From a virus, in IMG/VR virus record IMGVR_UViG_3300032163_000060, positions 1-36,129 of that record: a DNA stretch of 36,129 nt. One strand, written 5' to 3'. Shown piece by piece: positions 1-8,080 of this stretch; the first letter of the stretch is position 1; every line of letters starts with the position of its first letter. The position numbers and the translations under genes are program-made. Under the pieces are notes generated by a model. It was not told the DNA's origin and did not search any database. It worked only from the letters and a program-made list of their open reading frames with translations.

Positions 1-126
1 ATTCTACCATGCTCAGGCTCCCACGCCGAGTTCCGTCACAGGGTCAGCAGCGGGATCAGTGCTTGGTGTCTGCGTCATGTGTACAGACGTGCCGTTGGTG
101 CGATACGTCCTGCCGGTCGTTGCGAC
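1..126. repeat. Terminal overlap, left copy (matches 36003-36128)
   Basis: These 126 bases are repeated identically at 36003-36128; base 127 is G here and A at 36129. The overlap lies inside a fibre gene and the -10 box of its neighbour, not in an intergenic end, so it looks like the k-mer overlap of a circularly closing assembly. A true short terminal redundancy is less likely. The non-redundant length would then be about 36,002 bp. Confidence 0.85.
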
Positions 127-1185
127 GAAGCGGCTCACGAGCTTCAAGATCATCGAAGTCATGGAATGCACAGGTGCTGCACCTTCAGTATTCGACACGT
201 CACGGCTCAGAAGCGCATCCGCATTCTGCACGGCAGTCGGCAGAGCGGCCACAGCCGTCTGCACTTCGTCCACGTCGGTTTGGATGTCCGAAACGATAGA
301 CTCCACATTGTCCACATCACCTTGGATGTCTGTGATCGCCGTCTGCGCCGTGGCGAGTGCGCTTGCGAGCGCGGGGGTCGTCGGGATCGCGGCGACTGCG
401 GCTCCTGTTGCAAGGCCGCTTTGGATTTCCGTCACTGCATCCGTCTTGATCGCATCCGCGTCGATGGCATCGGTAGCAATGACGGCGGCAGTGATCGCGT
501 CATTGGCTATGGCAGCCAATTGCGGAGTCGTCGCAGACACGAAGGCTTTGCCGAAGGAAGAGGACACCTGATAGCTGGCGACAAGGGCATTCCAAATATC
601 CGAAGCCATGATCCCCGCCACCACAGCGGCGAGCTTCGGAGTCGTTGCATCCGCCCATGCCTTGCCGAATGTCGAGGATGTTTGGTAAGAGGCCACGAGC
701 GCATTCCACACGTCGGCGGCAATGATCCCCGACGTGACTGCGGCCAGTTTCGGCACGGTGGCATCCGCCCACGCTTTCCCGAAGGTGCTGTTCGTCTGAT
801 ACGTCGCCACGGCTGCGCCCCACACTGCGGCGGCTGTTGCTGTGGCAGTGGGATCGAACGTCGGAATCTCTGCGCTCGCATGGTTGTTCGTCGTGATGAT
901 GATGACCTGATCCTCCCATTCCTTCGTGCCTGTTTGGTCTACGATTTTCAGGATGATCTGCTTGCCCTGCATCTCGCTTGCCGTGAGAGCGCATTTGTAG
1001 ATGCCTCCTGCGACGTGCGCGAAGAGAGCGGAATTGCTTGTGATGTTCGTGAAGCTCCCCCCGTCCTGCGACACCTTCACATCGCCGGATGCAATCGTCA
1101 CGGGCGTGGACTCGAAGCTCGTTGCTCCGAAGTCGATGAGAGGGAAATATACCGTCGTGCCGACTCCATAGGGTCGCAATTCCAT
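13..1185 (-). CDS. Tail fibre / baseplate appendage protein with three 38-residue repeats
   Basis: A 390-residue protein. Residues 1-100 resemble a beta-rich N-terminal domain common in metagenomic siphovirus fibres (PYGVGTTVYFPLIDFG at the start, ALTASEMQ near 67, KEWEDQ near 89). Three repeats follow with a period of 38 residues, near 119, 157 and 195, each containing W..A.ATYQ, FGKA and PKLAA. Residues 230-320 have the heptad character of a coiled coil, suggesting a trimeric stalk. TACCAT lies 6 nt before the ATG and no SD is visible. The stop is close to the contig join, and the next gene in the series is the fibre protein at 35481-35996. Probably a receptor-binding or fibre-anchoring protein; the exact position in the virion is not known. 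Confidence 0.75.
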   Translation of the reverse strand: MELRPYGVGTTVYFPLIDFGATSFESTPVTIASGDVKVSQDGGSFTNITSNSALFAHVAGGIYKCALTASEMQGKQIILKIVDQTGTKEWEDQVIIITTNNHASAEIPTFDPTATATAAAVWGAAVATYQTNSTFGKAWADATVPKLAAVTSGIIAADVWNALVASYQTSSTFGKAWADATTPKLAAVVAGIMASDIWNALVASYQVSSSFGKAFVSATTPQLAAIANDAITAAVIATDAIDADAIKTDAVTEIQSGLATGAAVAAIPTTPALASALATAQTAITDIQGDVDNVESIVSDIQTDVDEVQTAVAALPTAVQNADALLSRDVSNTEGAAPVHSMTSMILKLVSRFVATTGRTYRTNGTSVHMTQTPSTDPAADPVTELGVGA

Positions 1186-1206
1186 GAGGCTATGGTAGCA
1201 GGAAAA

Positions 1207-1896
1207 TCAGGGACGCATAATGCCACGCCCCGCGCCACGAATCGGTGTGCGCTCGATGCCTTCTAATGACACGGGGACTGTGTAGGTGAGGGTGAGCTTT
1301 GGGTGAACAGTCGCATCGGAATGTCCTACACCATTGTGGACGGCATAGGCCGCATTATCCCCACTCCATGATGGAGCCACATTGTCGAAATCCCCGCTCA
1401 CACGGGTTGCGAGGTAGATGCTTCCCGAGAGCTTTGCCTGAATGTTTGCGATGCAGGTTGCATTCAATGTGAAGACGTTTGCTCCATCCGACAAAGCCCA
1501 TGCGGAGAGCGCAATGCGATTGCTCGCCTGTTCCACTCCTGCGAAATTCGCAAGATTGAAATTCGCAAGATTGTTTGCAAAGGCAGTCGCAAGATCAATG
1601 ACGACATACTGTGAACCGAAGACATTGCGTGAGGTTCCGTACAGCGTGAGTGTCGCCGCTGTGACTGTCACTCCGGCAGGGACAGCCGTCAGGTCGAATT
1701 CACTAATACCACGGGCGTGTGCATCGAAGTGCGCAGTCCCGTCATTCGAGTCAAGATACTCCGCATACTGCGTATCACTATCGTAGGTCTTGTTCGTCGC
1801 ATCCCCTCCTCGCACTGTCGCAAAAGACTGGTTCCCGTTCCCGAACCAGTAGCCACCTGCTCCCGTGTGAACGGCGGTGAGTGCAATGCTGCTCAT
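1207..1896 (-). CDS. Tail-associated protein with DNRLRE/CBM-like beta-sandwich
   Basis: A 229-residue, secreted-looking all-beta protein. The segment around residues 65-90 (ISEFDLTAVPAGVTVTAATL) has the form of the DNRLRE/disaggregatase-related carbohydrate-binding fold, in which 'F.L..iP.g.tv..A.L.lY' recurs in surface and fibre proteins. It would act at the tail tip in binding host or matrix polysaccharide. TAGAAT lies 6 nt before the ATG, and the same 11-nt upstream string GTAGAATTGTG precedes the fibre gene at 35996. It sits between two other putative fibre genes. The fold is inferred from sequence style only. Confidence 0.65.
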   Translation of the reverse strand: MSSIALTAVHTGAGGYWFGNGNQSFATVRGGDATNKTYDSDTQYAEYLDSNDGTAHFDAHARGISEFDLTAVPAGVTVTAATLTLYGTSRNVFGSQYVVIDLATAFANNLANFNLANFAGVEQASNRIALSAWALSDGANVFTLNATCIANIQAKLSGSIYLATRVSGDFDNVAPSWSGDNAAYAVHNGVGHSDATVHPKLTLTYTVPVSLEGIERTPIRGAGRGIMRP

Positions 1897-1897
1897 G

Positions 1898-2686
1898 TCA
1901 CAATTCTACGATAGTTGCCTCGTAAGCGGAAGAAGCGATCTGCTCCACCCCCGCGCTGAACGTATCATCCCCGCTCCACTTCTTGAAGTTGTCGCGCCAC
2001 ACATCGAAAAATCCCTCATAGTCGAGCTGCTTCCTCCATGCCTCGATCTGCGCGTTCGTGAGCTGCTGCACGGAGACAAAGAGGCCACGGATCGCCCCGC
2101 TCAAGTATGTCGAGGATTCTTTGCCGATGGTGAAGTCTACGGAGCCGACGGTGTAGGCCGTGCCAGTCGTGCCCTCCGTCCTGACGGACACATTGTCGAT
2201 CAGGACTTCGATGCCGACAGAATTCTTGCCACGGAACACGATCATAGCCGGTTGCCCGTTCTTCATGTAGCTCGTGATGCTTGCCACCGTTACCGTGCGC
2301 ACCGTCCCATCGAGCTTCACCGAGCACACAAGTGATCCCGAAGCAAAAGCCATGCGAGGGTATGTGGTCGCACCGAAGAGGCCGGATACGATCACTCCAT
2401 TCTGTGAAAGATCATCAGCGGAGACGATTGCGGCCACGGTGAATTGCGTGATGGTGTCCGCATTCACACCCAAATTTCCGGTGAGGAATTGCGCACCATC
2501 GAATCGGTAACCGTAGGGCATGAGCTGTGCCAGCCCATCGTCATTCGGCTCATTCACCCCACCGTCACGATTTGGCCAATGGTCGTCCACACTGTCGCGT
2601 CCATCAAGATATTCGAGAAACGGGATCAGGTACAAATTCCGTTTCCGGTGAATCGTGAACGGTGTATCGTATCCATTATTCCCCAT
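1898..2686 (-). CDS. LamG/concanavalin A-like lectin-domain tail protein
   Basis: A 262-residue protein. From residue 60 to 215 it has the alternating beta pattern of a LamG-type jelly roll: FDGAQFLTG, TQFTVAAIVS, MIVFRGKNSVG, VDFTIGKES and YLSGAIRGLFV. This is followed by QLTNAQIEAWRKQLDYEGFF, a helix that often ends phage LamG domains. It is likely a glycan-binding tail fibre component. TAGGAT lies 8 nt before the ATG inside a perfect 6-bp hairpin (2686-2700). The HNH-AP2 gene immediately upstream separates it from the collar-domain gene, which suggests that a homing gene was inserted into an original fibre cluster. Confidence 0.65.
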   Translation of the reverse strand: MGNNGYDTPFTIHRKRNLYLIPFLEYLDGRDSVDDHWPNRDGGVNEPNDDGLAQLMPYGYRFDGAQFLTGNLGVNADTITQFTVAAIVSADDLSQNGVIVSGLFGATTYPRMAFASGSLVCSVKLDGTVRTVTVASITSYMKNGQPAMIVFRGKNSVGIEVLIDNVSVRTEGTTGTAYTVGSVDFTIGKESSTYLSGAIRGLFVSVQQLTNAQIEAWRKQLDYEGFFDVWRDNFKKWSGDDTFSAGVEQIASSAYEATIVEL

Positions 2687-2692
2687 AGGATT

Positions 2693-3178
2693 TTATCCTA
2701 CGGCATTGAGCAATGCGAAGCTACCGAAGAGCTTTTTTGCTGCCTTGTTGTAAGCCATCGCAGCCTCTTTCTCCGTCCCGAATCTTCCGAGGTGATGTAA
2801 TTTGTAATTTTTTCGGATGAGTGCTCTCCATTGGTGGGGACGTTTTTTGTCGCAAGTCACACCCTTGAATTTACTGGAACCGCCACGCGCACAGACATTC
2901 ATACAGTTTTGTGCAATCGTACATTTCCGTAAATTTCTGCGTCGATTATTCAGACCATCGTGGTCTTTGTGATCTCCAAATTGCCCATTTTTCAATCCAA
3001 GAATCTCACGGTGCATCATGTGAGAGATGAGGACACCATTCCGTCGTACATGCCTCACTGCATACCCTGTTCGCTTCCCCTTGCCCCTTTGGTAATGCCA
3101 CTTCCATTGTGATAGCCACTGGAAATCAGAATTGCTCACGAGTGTGAATTTGCCTTGAGTGAGAGGTATTTGCTTCAT
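2693..3178 (-). CDS. HNH homing endonuclease with C-terminal AP2 domain (copy 1)
   Basis: A 161-residue protein starting MKQIPLTQGK. It has an N-terminal beta region (FQWLSQWKWHY) and an HNH core with SHMMHREIL, then GDHKDHDGLNNRRRNLR (residues 66-82), matching the DH..g..l.NrR.NLR signature. A C-terminal AP2-like DNA-binding domain follows (FKGVTCDKK...WRALIRKNYKLHHLGRF...EAAMAYN). A six-codon longer start is possible, but TATAAT lies exactly 6 nt before this ATG and the extended form TGCTATAAT is present. The gene therefore appears to have its own leaderless promoter within the tail-fibre cluster. It is a paralogue of 33356-33808. Such free-standing genes usually spread by cutting unoccupied alleles. 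Confidence 0.9.
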   Translation of the reverse strand: MKQIPLTQGKFTLVSNSDFQWLSQWKWHYQRGKGKRTGYAVRHVRRNGVLISHMMHREILGLKNGQFGDHKDHDGLNNRRRNLRKCTIAQNCMNVCARGGSSKFKGVTCDKKRPHQWRALIRKNYKLHHLGRFGTEKEAAMAYNKAAKKLFGSFALLNAVG

Positions 3179-3184
3179 GCTAAA

Positions 3185-3190
3185 ATTATA
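3185..3190 (-). promoter_or_regulatory. -10 box TATAAT of HNH-AP2 copy 1
   Basis: TATAAT preceded by TGC (extended -10) ends 6 nt before the ATG at 3178, so transcription should begin at or next to the start codon. No clear -35 is needed for an extended -10 promoter. It gives this gene expression independent of the tail operon. Confidence 0.6.
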
Positions 3191-3202
3191 GCACAATAGC
3201 CT

Positions 3203-3886
3203 TCACCACGTCACGCCAGACGCGATGATCTTGCAGAGGAATATCGAGGGCTGCATGTTGTTGTGCGCCCCGTCTCCACCCACTGTGCTCGTGTCCACGT
3301 TATTCGCTTCCGTCGGCACACGACCATCTGCGGCGAAGAGTGTGCCGCTGCCGGATGCATTCAGTTTTTCACCGACCAAGTGTTTGTGCGCAGGAGCCTC
3401 CGCAAGCAAGAGGGTGTGCGTCTCTTCACCGACTGCGCCACCGACCTTGTTCCCTGCCGTGTTATTCACCACGATGCGCCCTGCGTCCGTGCCCCCGAGG
3501 TTGTCTTTCCCGATAGAGGCTCGTCCACGCAGGTCAGGGAGGGCAATCGCCTTATGAGCGGCAAAATCTGCCGCAGCATTTGCCCCGTAGGTGCTTCCGT
3601 CTCCGGCAGAGGTGAATATGTCCAAAGTCGCGTCGGCGTTGCCTACAGCCCAAAGAATCGCAAACAGCGTAGACATATCTGCATTTGCCCGTGCAGTAGC
3701 ATTACTGGAAGCGTCCCCGATCGTTTTCCCGCTGCAAAGCAAGCACCCCGTGGGCACGTCCGCTTCACGCCCGAAAAAGTCGTAAATTATTCCTGCTGCA
3801 AAAGCGCGGTTCACTGCCTTGGCGATGGACACCACATCGGATGCGGCCAATTCATCGCCAGCGACATAGGACTCACTAACAGGCAT
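3203..3886 (-). CDS. Phage tail collar-domain protein
   Basis: A 227-residue protein. IIYDFFGREADVPTGCLLCSGKTI (residues 33-56) followed by ALPDLRGRASIGKDNLGG (near 116-133) is the hallmark of the tail collar domain: a 'P.GwL.cdG' turn followed by 'lPDLRGR...G'. The C-terminal NNMQPSIFLCKII is the usual strand of this family. These proteins form the distal or collar part of fibres. The start overlaps the stop of the upstream gene at 3886 (TGATG), so translation is coupled. Confidence 0.85.
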   Translation of the reverse strand: MPVSESYVAGDELAASDVVSIAKAVNRAFAAGIIYDFFGREADVPTGCLLCSGKTIGDASSNATARANADMSTLFAILWAVGNADATLDIFTSAGDGSTYGANAAADFAAHKAIALPDLRGRASIGKDNLGGTDAGRIVVNNTAGNKVGGAVGEETHTLLLAEAPAHKHLVGEKLNASGSGTLFAADGRVPTEANNVDTSTVGGDGAHNNMQPSIFLCKIIASGVTW

Positions 3887-4356
3887 CAGACATTGGAGAA
3901 GGTGATGCGCCAGTCCACGAAGACGGAATCCAGCGCAGTAACGACAAGATCAATGGCAGTCCGAGAGAAGAGTATCCCGCTGTCCGCGACTCCGGTTGCG
4001 TCAATGAAGAGTCCGACTTCTTTCAGCGTGGACGTGGGGACGACTCCTGCGTCGAATGTGACCGAGACAGAGGAGATGGTCGCGGAGTTCGCCCTGCTTG
4101 TGACTTGGTGACGAGCTGTCTCTGTTTGGAGGCTGGTGTCATTCGAGGCAGGAGCGTCCGTGCCAGTGCCAACCCCGACATAGTTAATCAGGCATCCGCT
4201 TGAAGGTGATGCGCTCGCAATCCTATTCGCAAGAAGGGAGAGGCCGGCATCGACGACGAGGTTCCCCACCCGCTGCTCACTCTTCACCCTGCCGAACTGA
4301 TCGCGCACCTGCACGAGGACTTCCCCTGTGATGCGCACCCTGCTTCGGACTTTCAT
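3886..4356 (-). CDS. Tail fibre / baseplate-associated structural protein
   Basis: A 156-residue protein. NLVVDAGLSLLANRI, then YVGVGTGTDAPASNDTSL, and near the end STLKEVGLFIDATG and FSRTAI follow a pattern common in phage fibre N-terminal domains: 'd.G...la..l', 'iavGtG..a....dt.L', 'EvGLF'. These probably attach to the tail. It lies between the hub protein and the collar protein. TAGGCT lies 6 nt before the ATG. The structural role is well supported; the exact position is not. Confidence 0.65.
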   Translation of the reverse strand: MKVRSRVRITGEVLVQVRDQFGRVKSEQRVGNLVVDAGLSLLANRIASASPSSGCLINYVGVGTGTDAPASNDTSLQTETARHQVTSRANSATISSVSVTFDAGVVPTSTLKEVGLFIDATGVADSGILFSRTAIDLVVTALDSVFVDWRITFSNV

Positions 4357-4368
4357 GCCCGAAGCCTA

Positions 4369-5832
4369 CTACACCATTACGCTCCCGTCCAAAATGAATA
4401 CACGCTTGGGATCGCTGTGATCCGAAGGGAAGTAGGGGGCGAGCACATACTCCTCGCCAAAATTGATGTCGGCGGCCACATCCTCTTCCACCCCGATTGT
4501 GTCTTCCTGCCTATTCAGGTCAATACTCACGGTCAGCATTTCAGAGAGCGTCACGGTGTCTTCAAGTTCCGTGGAAGTCTCCAACGTCTCACCGTCGATC
4601 AATTCCACCTTCTTCGCCGCATAGAGTTCACGCATGAATTCCTCGAAGCCGAAGAGCACCGTCGCAAACTTCACTGTGTGTTTCCACAGCCCCGTGTCGA
4701 GATAGGTGCTGTCGATGCTTTGGATGGATGCAGAGCCAGCAAACTCCGGCACATTGAGCACGAGCACTTCACCCGGCTCGAAAATATCGTCCTGTGTATT
4801 GAATGAACCTGAGACGAGCGCATTGCTGTATGCGTCGAGGTGTTGCTGCGCCGTTTGGTAGGCGATCTCACGAGACACGATGTCCTTGTCATGGATCACT
4901 TTCTCGAATTCCCCGTTTGTACCGGGGAAAAGCAGAGCCATAACTGTGACCGATGCGGCATTCCTGCGACGCACACGAATCGGAACATCGTAGGTGAATG
5001 CCACATGGAACTCGTCCCCATCCGAGAGTGTGGCAAGCGTCCCATTCTCGATGTACTTCTCATTGAAGTTCACCTGAAAATCCTGCACAGGCGTTCCCTG
5101 TCCGAACTTGATGCCCACGGTTTTCTCCACTCCGTTCACGAAGACATGGATTTCGTGCGGCTTCTCAGGGAGGAGGAACTGTGTCTTTTCTCCGTCAGCG
5201 ATCTCGAAGTAATCCACCTGTTCCGAGCGGTATGTCCCTCCGCGCACGATCACGACATTCGCAAGGCTGCTCACGTCAGGAGAAATGTGCAGATTACTGT
5301 AAAAGTGTTCGGACGGTACAACCTGTTTCGGTGCTTCGGTCGCGTCGTTCGCAACGAAGTGGATGTCCTTGTACTGGTCGATGTGCCATCGGTATCCGAG
5401 CGCATCCGCAATCCTTCGGATACCTTCGCTTGGCAAAACATAGTTGTACACGACTTTGCTGATATTGAAGCCATCTTCGACGTTCTCTACGGTAAAATCT
5501 GCGGCATAGGAAGCAACGATATCGCGCACAATGTCACCTGCAAGCTCATCCTCGAATGCCTCCTCCACTTTCAAGCGGTCGAAGAGTTTTTGGTAGCCAT
5601 GCGAAGAGGCGGTGTAGAGTGTCGCGTTGTCCTCCTTCCCGATGTCAGGAGTCTCCAAAATCCCCGCGAAGAGCCGTGTTTCGTAATCATTTTCGACGAT
5701 GATTTCGTCCCACTCATGCACGGGATCGCGCGTCTGAAAACGACAAGAGGTATCACGCTCGTTGTTGCTCCGAGTGATGGAGAGCGTGTTTGTCTCCGAG
5801 TCGATTTCTTCGATGTCATAAACTCCGATCAT
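4369..5832 (-). CDS. Baseplate hub / tail-associated protein (Siphovirus ReqiPepy6-like or gp27-like)
   Basis: A 487-residue protein following the tape measure gene, where siphoviruses place the distal-tail and hub proteins. Its first 200 residues have the form of a hub domain: strands with RSNNERDTSCRFQTRDP, FAGILETPDIG, YQKLFDRLKVEE, and GIRRIADALGYRWHIDQYKDIHFV. The last strongly resembles 'l..ia...gy.w.id....l.f.' of tail proteins related to gp27/late-control D. A mid-region repeat-like beta domain and an acidic C-terminus follow. The ATG chosen is six codons inside the longest frame, because TATGAT lies exactly 6 nt before it. Confidence 0.7.
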   Translation of the reverse strand: MIGVYDIEEIDSETNTLSITRSNNERDTSCRFQTRDPVHEWDEIIVENDYETRLFAGILETPDIGKEDNATLYTASSHGYQKLFDRLKVEEAFEDELAGDIVRDIVASYAADFTVENVEDGFNISKVVYNYVLPSEGIRRIADALGYRWHIDQYKDIHFVANDATEAPKQVVPSEHFYSNLHISPDVSSLANVVIVRGGTYRSEQVDYFEIADGEKTQFLLPEKPHEIHVFVNGVEKTVGIKFGQGTPVQDFQVNFNEKYIENGTLATLSDGDEFHVAFTYDVPIRVRRRNAASVTVMALLFPGTNGEFEKVIHDKDIVSREIAYQTAQQHLDAYSNALVSGSFNTQDDIFEPGEVLVLNVPEFAGSASIQSIDSTYLDTGLWKHTVKFATVLFGFEEFMRELYAAKKVELIDGETLETSTELEDTVTLSEMLTVSIDLNRQEDTIGVEEDVAADINFGEEYVLAPYFPSDHSDPKRVFILDGSVMV

Positions 5833-5839
5833 GCCGCAA

Positions 5840-7312
5840 TCATACACCAAGGTGCGGCCTCACCCGTCGCATCGCCATATCGAGCATCTGCACTGCTGCG
5901 TCTACGCTCCCAATGATCGCTCCATCGACATGGATGTGGATGCCTCCACCCATCCCTCCCATTTTAGAGAGAGGAATGACAGCCTCTGGCTCCCCTGCCT
6001 CCCCGATCATGGCGAAGGTAGGAGAGGTCACAATGCCACCCTCCGCGAGGCGCGGCACTTTCGGCGCAGATATTCTTCCGAGTCCAACCTTCGTGACAAC
6101 GGCGTTATAGGTGTCAAGAACGCTGGATACCAAGCCAAGCAGGTAATTGATGCCGTCCCTAAACATATTCTTTATGCCATCAAGAACGCTTGTCGTGACC
6201 TGCCGAATCGTGTCCATCATTCCGTTCCATGCGCCCGAGAGAAACGTCACTCCATTTTGGAACATGGCTCTTGCCGACTCGAAGAACTCTGATATGTAGA
6301 GTCCGATCAGTGTGAAGAAGTCCTTGAATTGCTGCTGGTTCTTGTAGATAAGAACACCGAGCGCAACGAAGAGGCCGATCAGAATTCCAATGGGAGAGAA
6401 GAGCAAGACAATCCCCGCGCTAAGTAACCCAAGGAACGCCGTGATCGCGGGAATCATGGTAATGAGAATGAGGAGGGGCGCGAGCAACGCGGCCACAACA
6501 ACCGTGAAGAGCGCGATTTTTGCGATGATGTCCACAGTCGCAGGGGAGAGCGTATCGAACCAGTGAAAGATTTTTTCAAGGAGTTCAATGAATTTCTCGA
6601 TCACCGGGATCAGCGCATTGCCCAGCCGTTCCTTGAAGTTGTCATACGTCTTTGCCAATTCCTGCGCCTTCCCCTTCTCCGTCTCCATGAAGGCGGCGGC
6701 CTGTCCTCCGACTTTCTCATGCAGGATGCCAAGAGCTTCCAGCGGGGTCGCCGTGTCCTTGATGTCGATGTCATAGGCTTTCAGCAGTTTTGCATTTCCC
6801 GAGAGTGCCTGTCCCACGAGATTTGTGGCTGTGTGCAGATCAATGGTCTTCGCACGAGCGAGGTCTTGAGAAATGGAAAGAAGATTTTGTGCGGCAGTCA
6901 CGTCCTTCGTCCTCTGGTAGAACTGCGCGAGCGCGACGGCTGCATCCTCATCATCGAATCCGAGTTGCACGGCTGCTGCTGCTGTTTTCAGAAGTGCGGC
7001 CTTGGCTGCCTCCCCCTGCACACCCGTGTTTTTCATCGTCTGATTGAAAATTGCCATCTTCGCTTCCGCGTCCCCCGCAGAATCGAGCCAGCTCTTGATC
7101 ATCAGCGTCCCGACTGCCGCTACAGCACCAAGCGCAAGAGAGGCCTGCCGGAGCTGCGGAGTCATGGCCTTGATACTTGAATTCATGCCGTCGATGCTCC
7201 CCTTGATTTTGTCTCCCATGCTTGCACCGGCAGCCTTTGCCTGTTCGATGCCAGCCTTGAATTCGGTCAGGTCGGCCTTGATCTTTGCGATGACGGAACC
7301 TGCATCGAACAT
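5840..7312 (-). CDS. Tail tape measure protein
   Basis: A 490-residue protein. The N-terminal 110 residues are helical and Ala/Lys-rich (IKADLTEFKAGIEQAKAAGA), typical of a tape measure. A phage-tail tape motif region follows (LGFDDEDAAVALAQFYQRTKD, LVGQALSGNAKLLKAYDID). Hydrophobic segments lie near residues 265-330 (ALFTVVVAALLAPLLILIT, LFSPIGILIGLFVALGVLI), and the C-terminus has RLAEGGIVTSPTFAMIGEAG with PEAVIPLSK, a very common tape-measure ending. It is short for the family, which implies a fairly short tail. It directly follows the frameshifted chaperone genes. TAGACT lies 6 nt before the ATG. Confidence 0.95.
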   Translation of the reverse strand: MFDAGSVIAKIKADLTEFKAGIEQAKAAGASMGDKIKGSIDGMNSSIKAMTPQLRQASLALGAVAAVGTLMIKSWLDSAGDAEAKMAIFNQTMKNTGVQGEAAKAALLKTAAAAVQLGFDDEDAAVALAQFYQRTKDVTAAQNLLSISQDLARAKTIDLHTATNLVGQALSGNAKLLKAYDIDIKDTATPLEALGILHEKVGGQAAAFMETEKGKAQELAKTYDNFKERLGNALIPVIEKFIELLEKIFHWFDTLSPATVDIIAKIALFTVVVAALLAPLLILITMIPAITAFLGLLSAGIVLLFSPIGILIGLFVALGVLIYKNQQQFKDFFTLIGLYISEFFESARAMFQNGVTFLSGAWNGMMDTIRQVTTSVLDGIKNMFRDGINYLLGLVSSVLDTYNAVVTKVGLGRISAPKVPRLAEGGIVTSPTFAMIGEAGEPEAVIPLSKMGGMGGGIHIHVDGAIIGSVDAAVQMLDMAMRRVRPHLGV

Positions 7313-7321
7313 GAGGGCAGT

Positions 7322-7642
7322 CTACCGCCTCAGCATCCGTCGCGCCATTTTCATGTCCCTTGCGATACTTTCATGGGTCACGTCGTCTACAGCCATGTGG
7401 AGGCCGTGCTTGGCTTTCAGCACAGAAATAAGCTGTTCCCCACCATCTTTGCTCATGGGGACGCGAGCGGCCATGATCTGCCGCATCAGGTCGGCATCGC
7501 TTTCCTCGTCCTTCCTTCGTTCTATCTCTGCTTCCAAGTGCTCCACTTCCCTCGGGTACAGATCGAAAATTTGGCTCTTCTGCCATCCGTATTCATGCGC
7601 GAGGAGGTCGATGTGCCAATGCAGCCAGTTCTTTATTTTTTT
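7322..7642 (-). CDS. Tail assembly chaperone, -1 frameshift extension (T part of GT)
   Basis: This frame lies one base back from the upstream chaperone gene and is probably read only after a -1 shift at the A7 run. The fusion would be about 228 residues: the 124-residue upstream protein minus its stop, plus 104 residues beginning IKNWLHWHIDLLAHEYGW. The extension is helical and charged. No convincing independent start lies near its beginning. In lambda-like phages, G and GT coat the tape measure protein during tail assembly. The position immediately before the tape measure supports this. Confidence 0.8.
   Translation of the reverse strand, partial: KKIKNWLHWHIDLLAHEYGWQKSQIFDLYPREVEHLEAEIERRKDEESDADLMRQIMAARVPMSKDGGEQLISVLKAKHGLHMAVDDVTHESIARDMKMARRMLRR
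7633..7642 (-). promoter_or_regulatory. Programmed -1 ribosomal frameshift site
   Basis: On the minus strand the end of the upstream gene reads GCA AAA AAA TAA. The heptamer A AAA AAA is a canonical X XXY YYZ slippery site. Slipping one base back gives ATA AAG AAC, which enters the downstream frame and avoids the stop. The context, a chaperone pair just before the tape measure gene, is where this mechanism is conserved across siphoviruses. Confidence 0.85.
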
Positions 7643-8007
7643 GCCGGATTGACGCTTTCCACCAGTGGCCGAATCTCCTCCCACACTCCTAAAAAATCAT
7701 TCACTTCGAACATGGCCTTCATACAGCGCACGGCAGTCTTCATATCCATTTTCTCATCCAATTCCTCCATCGGGATGCGCACAGCAATGGCAAGGATCGC
7801 CAGCACTTCGGGGAGAGATTTCGCAACGATGCCCGGTATCGCAAGCATGATTTGGTCGTTCGTGGAAGTGCTGAGCGGCGCGAGCAGGGAGGGGATGTTC
7901 TGCAATTTGTCGAAGACCTGCGCGTACTCCGAGAGCTTGAGCTTGTGAACTGTGAAGCCATCGACTTCGATGGAGGCGGGGAATGAATCTGCGACGGATG
8001 TTTCCAT
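7633..8007 (-). CDS. Tail assembly chaperone (G-like)
   Basis: A 124-residue protein starting METSVADSF. It has a small beta start (FTVHKLKLSEYAQVFDKLQN) and a helical remainder including LAILAIAVRIPMEELDEKM and FEVNDFLGVWEEI, typical of short tail chaperones. It ends with PAKK on the slippery run. The longer frame upstream of this ATG crosses the neighbouring gene's end and is rejected: TTCCCC lies 9 nt before the chosen ATG. A possible -10 (TACACT) lies about 30 nt upstream. Confidence 0.8.
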   Translation of the reverse strand: METSVADSFPASIEVDGFTVHKLKLSEYAQVFDKLQNIPSLLAPLSTSTNDQIMLAIPGIVAKSLPEVLAILAIAVRIPMEELDEKMDMKTAVRCMKAMFEVNDFLGVWEEIRPLVESVNPAKK

Positions 8008-8080
8008 GCGACAAGTGGGGAAGATAACGACAGTGTAGCAACAAAAAGACATAACACACAACGTAGAAGAATCCCCACGT

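Noticed and set aside
79-1266. Long plus-strand open frame (395 codons) opposite the fibre gene
   Set aside because: Arg/His/Gly/Cys-rich sequence typical of an antisense shadow.
1911-1920. GATAGTTGCC, matching the outer 10 bases of the cassette 1 type B end
   Set aside because: It lies in coding sequence of the lectin-like gene, has no partner end within 2 kb and no flanking repeat; a 10-base match is expected by chance at low rate in a genome of this size.
4840-5916. Plus-strand open frame opposite the baseplate gene
   Set aside because: Shadow of the hub gene; no start signal of either class and no domain.
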